DNA from: Opisthocomus hoazin
Taxonomy: Eukaryota > Chordata > Aves > Opisthocomiformes > Opisthocomidae
Assembly: GCF_030867145.1 (NCBI RefSeq)
Contig: NC_134419.1
Coordinates: 6,227,501-6,291,500 of the forward strand
DNA length: 64,000 nucleotides
Reading direction: 5' to 3'
Position 1 is the stretch's first letter. Every line of letters begins with the position of its first letter. Shown piece after piece: positions 31,626-42,449 of the stretch. A program made the translations under genes and the position numbers. The notes beneath the pieces are model-generated. The model made no database searches. It saw only the letters and a list, made by a program, of their open reading frames with translations, and had not been told where the DNA came from.

Positions 31626-34600
31626 CTGCACATGTTGACTATCTGAGGCTAAAGCTCCTGTGTATCCCTGACTCCAAATACTGACATTCAAAAAGTAGCA
31701 AGCACTTATAATCAGAGACAAAATTGGCTAAATTTGCTTTCCAGCAAACTCGGCATTAGACACAGGATGACTTCAGCTACTCCGACATCGCCGAGACCCT
31801 GTGCAGTCTTCATGTCTCTGCTGTACTCAGCTATTACAGTGCTCTCCAGGGAGCAGGTAATTGGCTTTTTAGTTTTTTTTTCAGCACAGAAATGCAAAAG
31901 AGAAGCTTAAAAGCGGCATTAACTACGATTTTTAGAAGAAGGATAGAGCAGCCATGTAGCTTTTCTGGTGGCCACCGTGTGTGGAGCTATAAGGAAACCC
32001 TCGGTGCCCACCACACACCCATCCCAGATGCTCCACAGCTGGATTCCTCTCCCAGTGCCTCCTGCAGTACCTCACCTCCTGACCTGGCATTGGGCTGTCC
32101 ACGAGCACTTGCTTACGTCGGTGCACTATGCTGGGAGGTTGCTGAGGGATATTACGCTGCCAGCAAACCCTGCAAAACTTTTGTGGCAGGGACGACAGCC
32201 TGAGGAGATACACAAGGTATGGCTGAAAGGAGAGGGAGGTCTTTTTATTAGTCTAAAGGATATATAGCTGGAAAAAAAACAAACAGGCTTTCAGGCACAA
32301 AAGCCCTTCTATAAGTCAGAGTATATGGGGCAGCATCTGGTGTCTACAGGCGGTGGGAAAGGTGCTGTGCTTCTGACACCAGCTTAGGAGGTAGCTGTTC
32401 TTTAGCTTGGTTCTCTTCTCTTCAAACCATGCGGTCTCTGTTTCAGACAGCAAATATCACTCTCTTCCTTCCAGCGGCAGAGATTGTTGCTCTCGCTGTA
32501 CTGCTGTGCCCAAAAGCTTGTCTGCTTTCTTCAGACTTTGTCTCCAGTGTCGCCTGTTGACCCAGTAAAAGCTGTTGTTTCTGCCTTCACAATTTGTCTC
32601 ACTTTTAACCTGGAACATTTACATCTTCCTACCCAAGTTTCTAGGTAACTGGAGACAGTTTTGAAATCCTGCAAAAATGACAGGAGATGAGTTTGGGAAA
32701 TAAAGGGCTGCAACTTCTCAGTAATGGCATTAAAAGTGCCAGAGCCAGGCTGGCTGCGGGTACCATCTCCAGTGAAGCCAACGGCACTGCCGCGGCTCCT
32801 TCAGCAGGGAATTTGGCTCCTACTCAGGTTAGCTCCATAGTTGGAGGTTCTGTGGAGACCCCAGGCCCAACATGTTCTGCTGATTCACTCCTGAAAGGAA
32901 CAGCAGAAGCAGAAGCTTTCTCTTATGGAGGTGCAGGAGCAGGTTGCTCCTATCTCTTCCCTTGATGTGTCAGAGAAAAACAGACTCTGTACCGGCCTGG
33001 GAGAAAGAGAAGGGTGTGAACATGAATAACAGACACTTATAAAGATGCATGTGAAGAAACAGATGGAAGACATCACCTAAATTACTTCCATTCAGGATTA
33101 AAAATAAGGTCTCTACCTCCCATATCAGGATGACTTACCATCAGCATCTCAGACTCCGGGAGGACCACAGAGAAAGCACCCGTAGCATTCTTGAGACAGA
33201 AGACCTGCCATCGCTGACGGCGGAGAACGTAGCCTTCCCTGCTCGGCGCCCCGGTGAAGTCACCCGGGGCCCAGATGGTTAATCTCTCTCCCCAAAATGT
33301 ATCCTGTCCTTTCCTTAGCTAGGAGCTAGTCTGGCTACTCATCTTCCTTGAAGGAGTGTAGTTTTGCTTCCCCGGTGGTGTAAAAACTCCTGTGCCAGAA
33401 AACTGCCAACTCTTGCTGGCAGGAGACTCCTTGCCTTACAGAGGGATGAAATTCTCCTCCCTCAGTGATTCACGGTGCCACTTCCAGCAGGAGGGAGAGC
33501 TCATCCCGGCCCTATAATCTGCATCAGTCTGGATGTGAACGGACACCTCTGTGCAATAGAAGTTCAGAGCTTATTACAGGCTCTCGGCTGATACTGGAGA
33601 TAACGGTAATTAGCCGCTCTGCGATGACAACGGTTTCTTGCTGGCTGATCTTGTAAAAAAATGGGCCTTGCTGAGGATGGAGAGGGCAGAAGGAGACAGA
33701 AAGCAGGTGTGTGAGTCTCCAGCTCAGTACGCGAGGCTTGAGAAGCGCGCCGAGGTTTGAACGGGAGCTGGAGTCAGGGTCTGTGCATTGACCCGTTCTC
33801 AGATCTGTTTCAGGAGTTACAGGATTTTTCTGGGGGGGTCTAGAAAGGCCACTCCCCATTAGCACCGCTTTGCGGGCATCGCATTTCTGTGCTTGCTAGA
33901 AAAAATTGGGTTTTGATTGTGCCAGGAGGTACTGAAATGGCTGTCTCGTTTTACCAGCTATTGCTATAATCAAGTCTGCCAAACTGAATTTTGCAGTAAT
34001 CTCTTGTATTAAAGGAGACTGAGCAATCACACCCTCGTCACCTTCCCGTGCAGACACCTTTCCCAATCAATTACTTGCAGGGGTGCGGACCGGTCTATTT
34101 ATTCCGTCCTCATTCTGAAATTGCTCTGTATCTCCACGAGATGCTCCACACATGGGAGCACGTCCTGTGGCTCTCCACAGAAAAGGGCAGGAACCTCTTC
34201 TCAAAGCCTCCAGATTCCTTCTGCTCAGCTCCGTAAACGTGGGAGTCGCTTCCCAGCATGGATTGCCACCAAGGCACATCAGGCAAGTGACTCAGAGGGG
34301 AAGTAAAATGGCTTAACGGATACCGGCAATGAGCTTTTGACCTGATTTTATACTGAGTTTTCTAGTGAAAAAGGGGCACTTGTAGTCTATCAGCATAGCA
34401 CTGAACCATATTAACGCCTCCATTTATCTGGAATAAGACTAATACAGTTCCTTATTATTGGAAAAATGGTATATTTTTGTCACCCTTAATTATTAACTTA
34501 TCTGGCTGCAATTGCTTCCCTTATGAAAAGGATATGTGAGGTAACTATAATAGCTATATAACTCTTATATAACCAACATTTTAGACGGATTTTTTTCAAC

Positions 34601-37600
34601 CGTTCTTTTCCTTTTCTTCTTTGCTTACAGCTTTTCTATTTTTCTCTGGCATAGGTAAGTAAACCCAAAGGGCTAGATGCTACAGTTACACTGATGTTTT
34701 TGGAGCATGGCCTGGAGTTTTACCAGTTTACGTCATCTGAGAGTGGGCCCATGAAATTTTTAAAACGTTGAAATAAATGAAAGCAGACAGGTGACAGAGT
34801 GACAGCACCAGACGGAGAGAATGGCGACGGCCAAGGCGGCGAAAGCCTTGGCTTTATTTGGAGGAAAAGGGGCCTGCAAGTACGTCTAGTACCGGGAGGC
34901 TGAACACACACGCAGATTTGCTGCGAGCTGAAAAGGGGAGAAAAATGTGGCCTGTACAGAAAAATAACTTCCAGTGTTTTCCTCCGGTGACATTGGCAAG
35001 CCCTCACCGTCACATTAGCCCCGCATGCTCTTTGCATGTTCCCACTGCACTTGCTGCTCCAGGCAAGAGGAGGCCAGAGGCAATGGGTGGGAGAAGGAAT
35101 CCTGGAGACGTTCATCACCAGCCGTGGCTCGCAGCTGCCTGCACGGCAAAGCTCTCCCTGGGTGTCTTGGAGGCCACTGGCACACGTGTCCATTATAGGG
35201 AGATACGTATATATATGATGAGTCTGAAATGACACGTTTAGTGCATAGGGTGTGCCTTTCAGTGACTGCAGCTCCTTTAGATGCCCAGCACAGTCGGTGT
35301 CTCCAGGATCTCACCAGTGGAAGGAGACAGGGACCCACCACCGCTCCTCCGACTGCTGCGCCTCCTCACTCCCAGAGACCCTCACACCCAGAGGGGCCAC
35401 GAAGCCAACCGATGGCTGCTCATGAGCTCACTCCCCTCCACTGCTCACTCACAAGGAGTGCCACCTGCCTTGGTGTGTAGCTTCAGTGCTGGGACCCCAG
35501 TCCTTCAGCAACCAGCTCATGATGCCAGCTACCTTGCCACAGCCGTTTCTTTTTTGCTGCCGAGGACACTGGCCCCAGTGACAACGAAGGGAGGGCAGAA
35601 TTCCTTTCCCAGCCTGGCGCTCTGTTTTGACAAGTGATTCTTTTTATAAATCCCAGACAGCGTGTCTTTTCACAGGCAGTTGTAAAGCTGGATTTAAGAT
35701 ACGTCAGAGAGAACACACGAAAGCTCTCGCATGCTCTGTGGCATGGGTTTTTTTCGGCAGCTCTGCGAACGCACTGACTGGCAGCTGAACTTGCCTCCTG
35801 ACGCAGCGCACAGCCGCCGAAGGATGGGTCCGTTCTGCCATCGTCGATATTCCAGATTTCACTTCACACCCTACATCTGCTTCCTCCCAAGACGACAGCT
35901 GGGGCTCCACCAGCCGTTTACAATAACTCATTGCTGGAGGAACGGGGCCACAAAACACGGCCAGTACGCAAGCACACAGGGTACAGCCCAGGCATCCTCG
36001 GTTCCTTGTCCTGCCTTGCAGCACCAGGGTTATTCCTTTTCTTGGTGAAGCTCTTCCCAGTGCAAACAGGGTGAGTGCAGCCTTGAGAGGACGAGGGGAA
36101 GGCAAAGAAGAAAGAGCAAAGTCACCCTGAGGACTAGGCGTGCTGAGCAGGATGGGCTACAGCCACCTGGAGACCCTTCTCCACCACGGACATTAAACAA
36201 TTCCTTCCACATTAGATTAGGTCCACCTACACCTAAAATAGCCTAATCATCCAGAAGATCCTTGTCTAAGCCTTCAGATGGTGTTTCACCTTCCCTGAGA
36301 GCTACCTGGCAGTTTCTAAAGCAACTGTAATCCCATTGTCCCTTTTTGATCGATTTTCCAACAGCCACCTCAGCTACAGCTGTTGTACCAAACCCTCTGC
36401 CCTGCTCCTCCTCCTCCAGTCATCATGCACCTCTGCTCCCTCACATGAAATATTTGTGAAATCTGAGAAGGGGGTCCTGGACAACAGATATTCTATTGAC
36501 AAACACCTTTCAAAATACATCTGGAAGCCGGGCAATTGAACAACCTAAGATAAATGACATTCTTCCCACATACCCTCTAAAAAGGAGGTTTTCTAAGGTA
36601 CAGCGTGCAGGTGTGATGAATCAAACAGCAGTAGAAATGTCTCTGCTGTCTTCTGAAATCTCCTGGGCCTTGCAAATGTGCATCCAGGTGGAAAAAGGGC
36701 ACACGGAGCCACTCCAGTTCCTACGTCCCTGCTCTTCAGACAGGTAGGACCGTCGCACCAGCTATTCTCCATGGAAGTTTACACTGCCAAAACAATTTAG
36801 CAGTGTTTGGCCACCCTTCCTTGGAAATTCACCCCAATCCCAGCACGTGGCTCTCAGGTGTAAGGTGCGGGACATGCTTCTCCTGCCTGGTGCAGCCCTG
36901 CTGTGCCTCAGAAAGGCACGGAGCACTCCCCAGACCAGGTGGCTTTAAACCTCGCTGCACCACAAAGCGACTTTTTTCTTTCAGCGGTAATACGTAAGTA
37001 CGTGTCATCCCTCTGGAACATTCTGGCAGTTGTTCTGATATCATCAGTCTACCAAACAGCTGATAATATTCCTCTGTATTTATCCCTTCAAGCTGAAATT
37101 TGACATCTTTCTTCAGTAGAAAGCTCTGAAGATTCGTTCAGGCCATACCCAGAACAACGTGTGTCAACCTGCCAGAGTCACACAGAAAACCCCCACGCCG
37201 GCCTACGTCCCCCGACAGGCTTTTCCTCCGAGGCGACCAAATATACGTTGCTTTTCTCAGCAGAGGGAGCTTCTCGCACACCAGTTTGAACACCACCTCC
37301 TTGGAAGCCTCCGAACCCGCGTCCCGCTTCCGGCAGTGCCAGCTCTGTGCCAACCGAACGCGCAGGAAACCTGAAGGTCGAGGATTAGCGAAACCTGCTC
37401 CTAACCCCTAGTAACCATGGGCTGGTGTGTTTATCGAATTAAGAAGGCTTGCAGCCTTCCCAAAATTCTTGAGTAGTTTTCATAACTATTGCTGTTAAAA
37501 GGCCCGTCCTTCCGACATCCTGGTACCACTCAACAGCAGCTCTGTGGCAGTCAGTACCAGGGCTCTGAGAGCTTGCGTGAAAAAAAGGGCTTTCAGTGCC

Positions 37601-39399
37601 TGCCTTTGGTTGCTCCGAATGCCTCCTGATACTTTTCTTACAGAGACAGAAGTTTTCAGCCTACTTTTTCTGCAGCTTGAATGCTCTGCATGTTATTATC
37701 ATGTCCCTTTTAGCTGTCTCCTTAGAGAAACAGCTGCATCTTTTCATTCTTTGTCCAAAAGCTTTTGCACAGCTATTGCTAAACCCTGCTGGGTAACGAA
37801 CAGGGTCCCGCACAGTGTCGGCAGGGCGGTCTGTGATGAGCTCTCACCGAGGAGACGGGTAACTCCGGCACAGTCAGCGAGAAGCCCCTGCTCTGCTCCC
37901 TGCACCCACCTACACGAGCATCTGTGGGGTGAACTCCACCAGAGAGCTGATCCCGGCAGAGAAAAATTTATCTAAAAACCAGACCGGTTCTTCAGTCAGA
38001 TCGGTTCCCCAACCTGTTCTACCGAGTGACAGCAGAAGCGTTTGTACCGCACAGCGTGCCCAGAACAGCGTGAGTGGGCGGATGGGATGGCAGGAGCGGG
38101 AGGGAGGAGAGGAAGGGGACTGCTTTTTTAAGAACCACGAACAGCTTCAACACACTTAAAATTATAATTAACTGAAGAGACCGGGGATTTTAGTCTTAAA
38201 AGGATACCAAGGGAATCTTAGCTTTTCAAACCGGATTTGCAGATGATGTTTTCCTAAGCCTACATAGATTGTTGGATGATGTTTTGCTCACGCGTAAAAT
38301 AACCAAAATTGAAAAATATCAGTGTTTGAAACATCGTCCTCCCCTTCCTTCAACCCCTTCTGATTCCCGTAGCTTCTCTGCTTGGCATCACTAAGTACAC
38401 AGGCAATTTCACCATAATCTTCACGGTGATTCACTCATCTGTTTGAAAGCACGGTTTCACATCACAATCTTTGAGCTCACCTGCTCCCTTCTTGCTGCCT
38501 AGTGCCTCACAAAACCAAGAGCAGAACACGGAAAACATTACAAATACTTCTAATGGGTCTTCATAAAAGCAATTCCAAAAGAGTGTTTACACTGAAGGTA
38601 TAAATATCCCCTTAGATGATGCTGTTATCCAATAAGCCCTGCACTTGATCATGTTCAGATAAAGAATAATTATTTAGCTCCTCAGAGAGGTCAAAATAAC
38701 CTCTCACAGGGCATGGGAAACTTCTTTTCTATGCGTAATTTCAGTCAGCAGACAAATCAGTCAGCAGAAGCAGGTAACATCAACTCAGATGTAGGAGGAA
38801 AAGAGCTAGTGGGCAGACTAGGCACAAGCACAGCGGATAGAATTTGGCTGTGAATAAATTTAGGCTGGAAATCAGGAGACCATTTTCAAACATCAGAGCA
38901 GGGAAGTTTCAGACTGGTCTTTCGATAAAAGCACTGGGACAAAAAAATGAAGTAGGTTCAAAACAAAGCCTGTGAGCTGTCTGAGGGAGACTGCAAGGTG
39001 TGGCTGCCTGCCGTAGCTGAGCTCTGAGCCTTGACCCTGCGATCTCTCCCAGTCCGGTGCTCCCCAGTATCTCCTGTGGCCGCTAAAGGCATGGGTGACC
39101 ATTAGTCCCACTGACAAAGAGCAAGAGGCTCCATCGAACACCTCAGTGTGCTACATCACTGTGGTGGCATCCTCACGAAACACCTGGATGCCGTGTCCCT
39201 CTGAACGCAGCAGTGTGGAGTCTCTGCCGTTCCGGGGTCCCAGACGGCACCGTGCAGCATCACCTTCTCCCGGGGTGGCCACGGCCTGTCATCGGCCTCT
39301 CAGACTGCACACCTCCACATGGACATCGGCAATTTTAGCTTTAAAAATCCTCTTATCTTCCTCACAGGCTTTATGTATCTTCCCTCCCGCTGTTCCATT
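31626..39399. other. Gene-poor intergenic DNA upstream of DHCR24
   Basis: AT content is higher than in the rest of the window. No open frame longer than about 140 codons occurs, and none shows a recognisable domain, exon pattern, tRNA or recent LINE. Enhancers or an lncRNA cannot be excluded by reading alone. Confidence 0.5.
32229..32315 (-). repeat. Possible ancient vertebrate interspersed repeat end
   Basis: Read on -: ATAGAAGGGCTTTTGTGCCT, then GAAAGCCTGTTTG, a T-run, CCAGCTATAT and CTAATAAAAAG. This resembles a motif (GAAGAAGGGC...GCCTGAAAGCTTG...TCTAATAAA) that recurs in many vertebrate genomes. I cannot assign a family with confidence. Confidence 0.35.
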
Positions 39400-39505
39400 G
39401 TGGAGAGTGGGAGGAGAAGAACTGAAGGGCCGGAAGGAGGATCCTGGGAACTATGGACCTGTCAGCCTGACCTCGGTGCTGGGCAAGATTATGGTGTGAT
39501 TCATC

Positions 39506-39719
39506 CTTCACTTCACTTCTCCACTCAGAGGGTGACGGAGCACTGGAACAGGTTGCCCAGAGAGGTTGCGGATTCTCCTTCTCTGAAGACATTCAAAACT
39601 CTGCCTGGGCGCAGTCCTGTGCAACCTGCTCTAGGTGGCCCTGCTTTGGCAGGGGGCTTGGACTAGATGCTCCACAGAGGTCCCTTCCGACCACTACCAT
39701 TCTGTGATTCTGTGATGCT
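39506..39719 (+). mobile_element. CR1 LINE 3' fragment nested in the RT of another CR1
   Basis: About 210 bp from the ORF2 end (CAGAGGGTGACGGAGCACTG) through CCACAGAGGTCCCTTCCGAC to ATTCTGTGATTCTGTGATG. It sits between RT residues that are adjacent in the uninterrupted element, in the same orientation. Host element frames resume right after it, so the insertion is clean and younger than its host. Confidence 0.88.
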
Positions 39720-40000
39720 GAGTGCACTCACCGGGCATGTGAAGGACAACCCAGGGATCAGGCCCAGCCAGCACGGGTTCATGAAAGACAGGTCCTGCTT
39801 GACCAACCTGATCTCCTTCTATGACCAGGTGACGCAGCTAGCGGATGAGGGAAAGGCTGTGGATATTATCTACCTGGACTTTAGTAAGGCCTTTGACACT
39901 GTTCCCCACAGCATCCTCCTGGAGAAACTGGCTGCCCATGGTTTGGATGGGTGTACTCTTCACTGCATAAAGAACTGGCTGAGTGGCCGAGTGCAGAGAG

Positions 40001-40030
40001 TGGATTTAACTCCTGCTGGAGTTAAATCCA
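40001..40030. repeat. 13-bp-arm palindrome in the CR1 RT frame
   Basis: TGGATTTAACTCC (40001-40013) is complementary to 40018-40030 around TGCT. In the peptide this gives [12 protein letters not shown], where related CR1 frames have a shorter link before GVKSSW. A small inverted duplication seems to have been added in frame. Confidence 0.75.
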
Positions 40031-41324
40031 GCTGGCGGCCGGTCATGAGTGGTGTTCCCCAGGGCTCAGTTTTGGGTCCAGTCTTGTTGAACATCTTTAT
40101 CAATGATCTGGATGAGGGGATTGAGTGCTCCCTCAGTAAGTTTGCAGATGACACCAAGCTGGGCGGGAGTGTTGATCTGCTTGAGGGTAGGAAGGCTCTG
40201 CAGAGGGATCCGGACATGCTGGATCGATGGGCCGAGGCCAATTGTATGAGGTTCAACAAGGCCAAATGCCAGGTCCTGCACTTCAGTCACACCAACCCCA
40301 TGCAACGCTTCAGGCTGGGAGAGGAGTGGCTGGAAAGCTGCCCAGCAGAAAAGGACCTTGGGTTGTTGGTCGACAGCCGGCTGAACGTGAGCCAGCAGTG
40401 TGCCCAGGTGTCCAAGAAGGCCAACGGCATCCTGGCTTGTGTCAGGAACAGTGTGGCCAGCAGGAGCAGGGAGGTGATTGTGCCCCTGTACTCGGCACTG
40501 GTGAGGCTGCACCTTGAGTGCTGTGTTCAGTTTTGGGCCCCTCACTACAAGAAGGACATTGAGGTGCTGTAGCATGTCCAGAGAAGGGCAGCGAGGCTGG
40601 GGAGGGGTCTGGAGAACAAGTCTGCTGAGGAGCGGCTGACGGAGTTGCGGCTGTTCAGTCTGGAGAAGAGGAGGCTGAAGGGGGACCTTATTGCTCTCTA
40701 CAACTCTCTGACAGGAGGTTGTAGTGAGGCAGGTGTTGGTCTCTTCTCCCAAGTAACCAGTGATAGGACAAGAGGCAATGGCCTCAAGTTGCATCGGGGG
40801 AGGTTTAGATTAGATATTAGGAGAAATTTCCTCACTGAAAGAGTGGTCAGACATTGGAACAGGCTGCCCAGGGCAGTGGTGGAGTTTCCATCCCTGGAGG
40901 CATTCAAAAAATGTGTAGATGTGGCACTTCAGGATATGGTTTAGCAGACACGGTGGTGTTGGGTTGATGGCTGGACCTGATGATCTTAGAGGTCTTTTCC
41001 AACCTATGATTCTATGATTCTAACAATTTTCCACCAGGGTTTTAGATAGCAAGCTGCGTTTTGGAGGGGAGGGTATCTCCTTCTTCCTTCTAGAAATGGG
41101 CTGCCTGGCACTTCTGAGTTTCTGCGGGAGACACCTGCGCTGCCAGGTTCACTGGTACCTAAAACACCACCAGTGAGTGTGCCCGACAGAGGTGTGCAGA
41201 GGTGTTTTGCTCCTGCTCACCAACCCAAAGGCACCAGGGCGAGCCCCTTGCCCAAGGACACTGGCCACCACAGCACCTCTACCACAGAGCTGCCAAGGGC
41301 CTGTCCCCAGACCCCCAGATTGAG

Positions 41325-42000
41325 AACAGCCCTGAGGAGAACGACTTGGGGGTGCCGGTTGACCAGAAGCTCAGCATGACCTGGCAGTGTGCACTCGCAG
41401 CTCAGAAGGCCGACCGTGCCCTGGGCTGCATCCCCAGCAGCGTGGGCACAGGTTGAGGGAGGGGATTCTGCCCCTCTGCCCCACTCTGGTGAGACCCCCC
41501 TGGGAGTGCCCCTCCTCTGGAGCCCTCAGCACAGGACAGACCTGGAGCTGTGGGAACGGGGCCAGAGGAGGCCCCAGCAATGATCCGAGGGCTGGAACCC
41601 CTCTGCTGGGAGGAAAGGCTGGGAGAGCTGGGGCTGCTCAGCCTGGAGAAGAGAAGGCTCCGGGGAAACCTTAGAGCAGCCTGGCAGTGCCTGGAGGGGC
41701 TGCGAGAGAGCTGGGACAAGGGCATGGAGTGACAGGACAAGGGGTGATGGCTTTGAGCTGAAAGAGGGCAGATTCAGGTTAGGTGTAAGAAAGAAATTCT
41801 TCCCCATGAGGGTGGTGAGGCCCTGGCCCAGGTTGCCCAGAGAAGCTGTGGCTGCCCCCTCCCTGGCAGTGTGCAAGGCCAGGCTGGACGGGGCTTGGAG
41901 CACCCTGCTCTGGTGGAAGGGGTCCCTGCCCGTGGCGGGGGGGGGCACTGAATGATCTATAATGCCCCTTCCAAGCCAAACCATTCCACGAGTCTGTGAC
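41325..42000 (+). mobile_element. Old CR1 LINE fragment
   Basis: Diverged ORF2 end ([35 protein letters not shown]), then a 3' region ending CCATTCCACGAGTCTGTGAC. Several frame breaks. It is of the same type as the 12.4-13.1 kb copy and abuts the DHCR24 CpG island. Confidence 0.88.
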
Positions 42001-42099
42001 ACCCCCTCCGCCCTCCCTGGGGCGAGGTCCTCTGCCTCAGCCCCTGTCTCAAGCCCTGGCCTTCGCCTCATGACCCGCCCCTAGTCCCGGCCGGGGGTC

Positions 42100-42449
42100 T
42101 GGCCGTGCCCCGGGCCCCTGCCGGCCCCAGCCCCGGCTGCTCCGCGGGGCGGGGCCACCACACGGCGGGGGCAGCGCGCCGGGCGGGGGCCGGCGGCCGC
42201 GGCGATAAGGGGAGTGCGGGGCCCGCCGGACGCAGCCAATCGGCGTCCCCAGCGCCTGGTCCGATCTCCCCGGAGCGCTCTCATTGGTCGTTCCCCTCCC
42301 CTCGCCTCACGGGCGGAGGCCGGCGGCGGCCAATGGGGCGCGCGGGCGCGGGAGGGGAGGCGGGGCCGGGCGGCGAGCGCGCGAGCGGCGGGGGCGGCAT
42401 GGCGGGCTGCCGGCGGCCGTGAGGGAGCGCGTGCGGGGCGGCCGTCGCC
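42100..42449 (+). promoter_or_regulatory. DHCR24: DHCR24 CpG-island promoter with three CCAAT boxes
   Basis: Dense CpG and GC boxes. CCAAT boxes lie at 42236-42240 (+), 42283-42287 (as ATTGG) and 42330-42334 (+), about 47 bp apart, which suits NF-Y. NF-Y sites near SREs mark sterol-regulated promoters and human DHCR24 is an SREBP2 target. I could not point to one convincing SRE here. Transcription should start near 42380-42440. Confidence 0.75.

Larger units (their letters stand above)
39400..41025 (+). mobile_element. CR1 LINE with most of the reverse transcriptase, split by another CR1
   Basis: The first part, 39400-39505, encodes EDPGNYGPVSLTSVLGKIM. After the inserted copy, 39720-40572 is open for about 285 codons and covers RT blocks [35 protein letters not shown] and FADDTKLGG (catalytic DD present). 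A TAG at 40570-40572 stops this frame. The same frame then continues 40573-40944 ([19 protein letters not shown] to the ORF2 end). The 3' UTR is GACCTGATGATCTTAGAGGT type. The 5' ORF1, the endonuclease and the RT start are missing, so it cannot move by itself. Confidence 0.93.

Noticed and set aside
32687-32965. 92-codon frame rich in Ala/Gly/Ser on +
   Set aside because: It begins with ATG in weak context, has no homologous motif that I recognise, and no splice or promoter support. Kept as unsupported.
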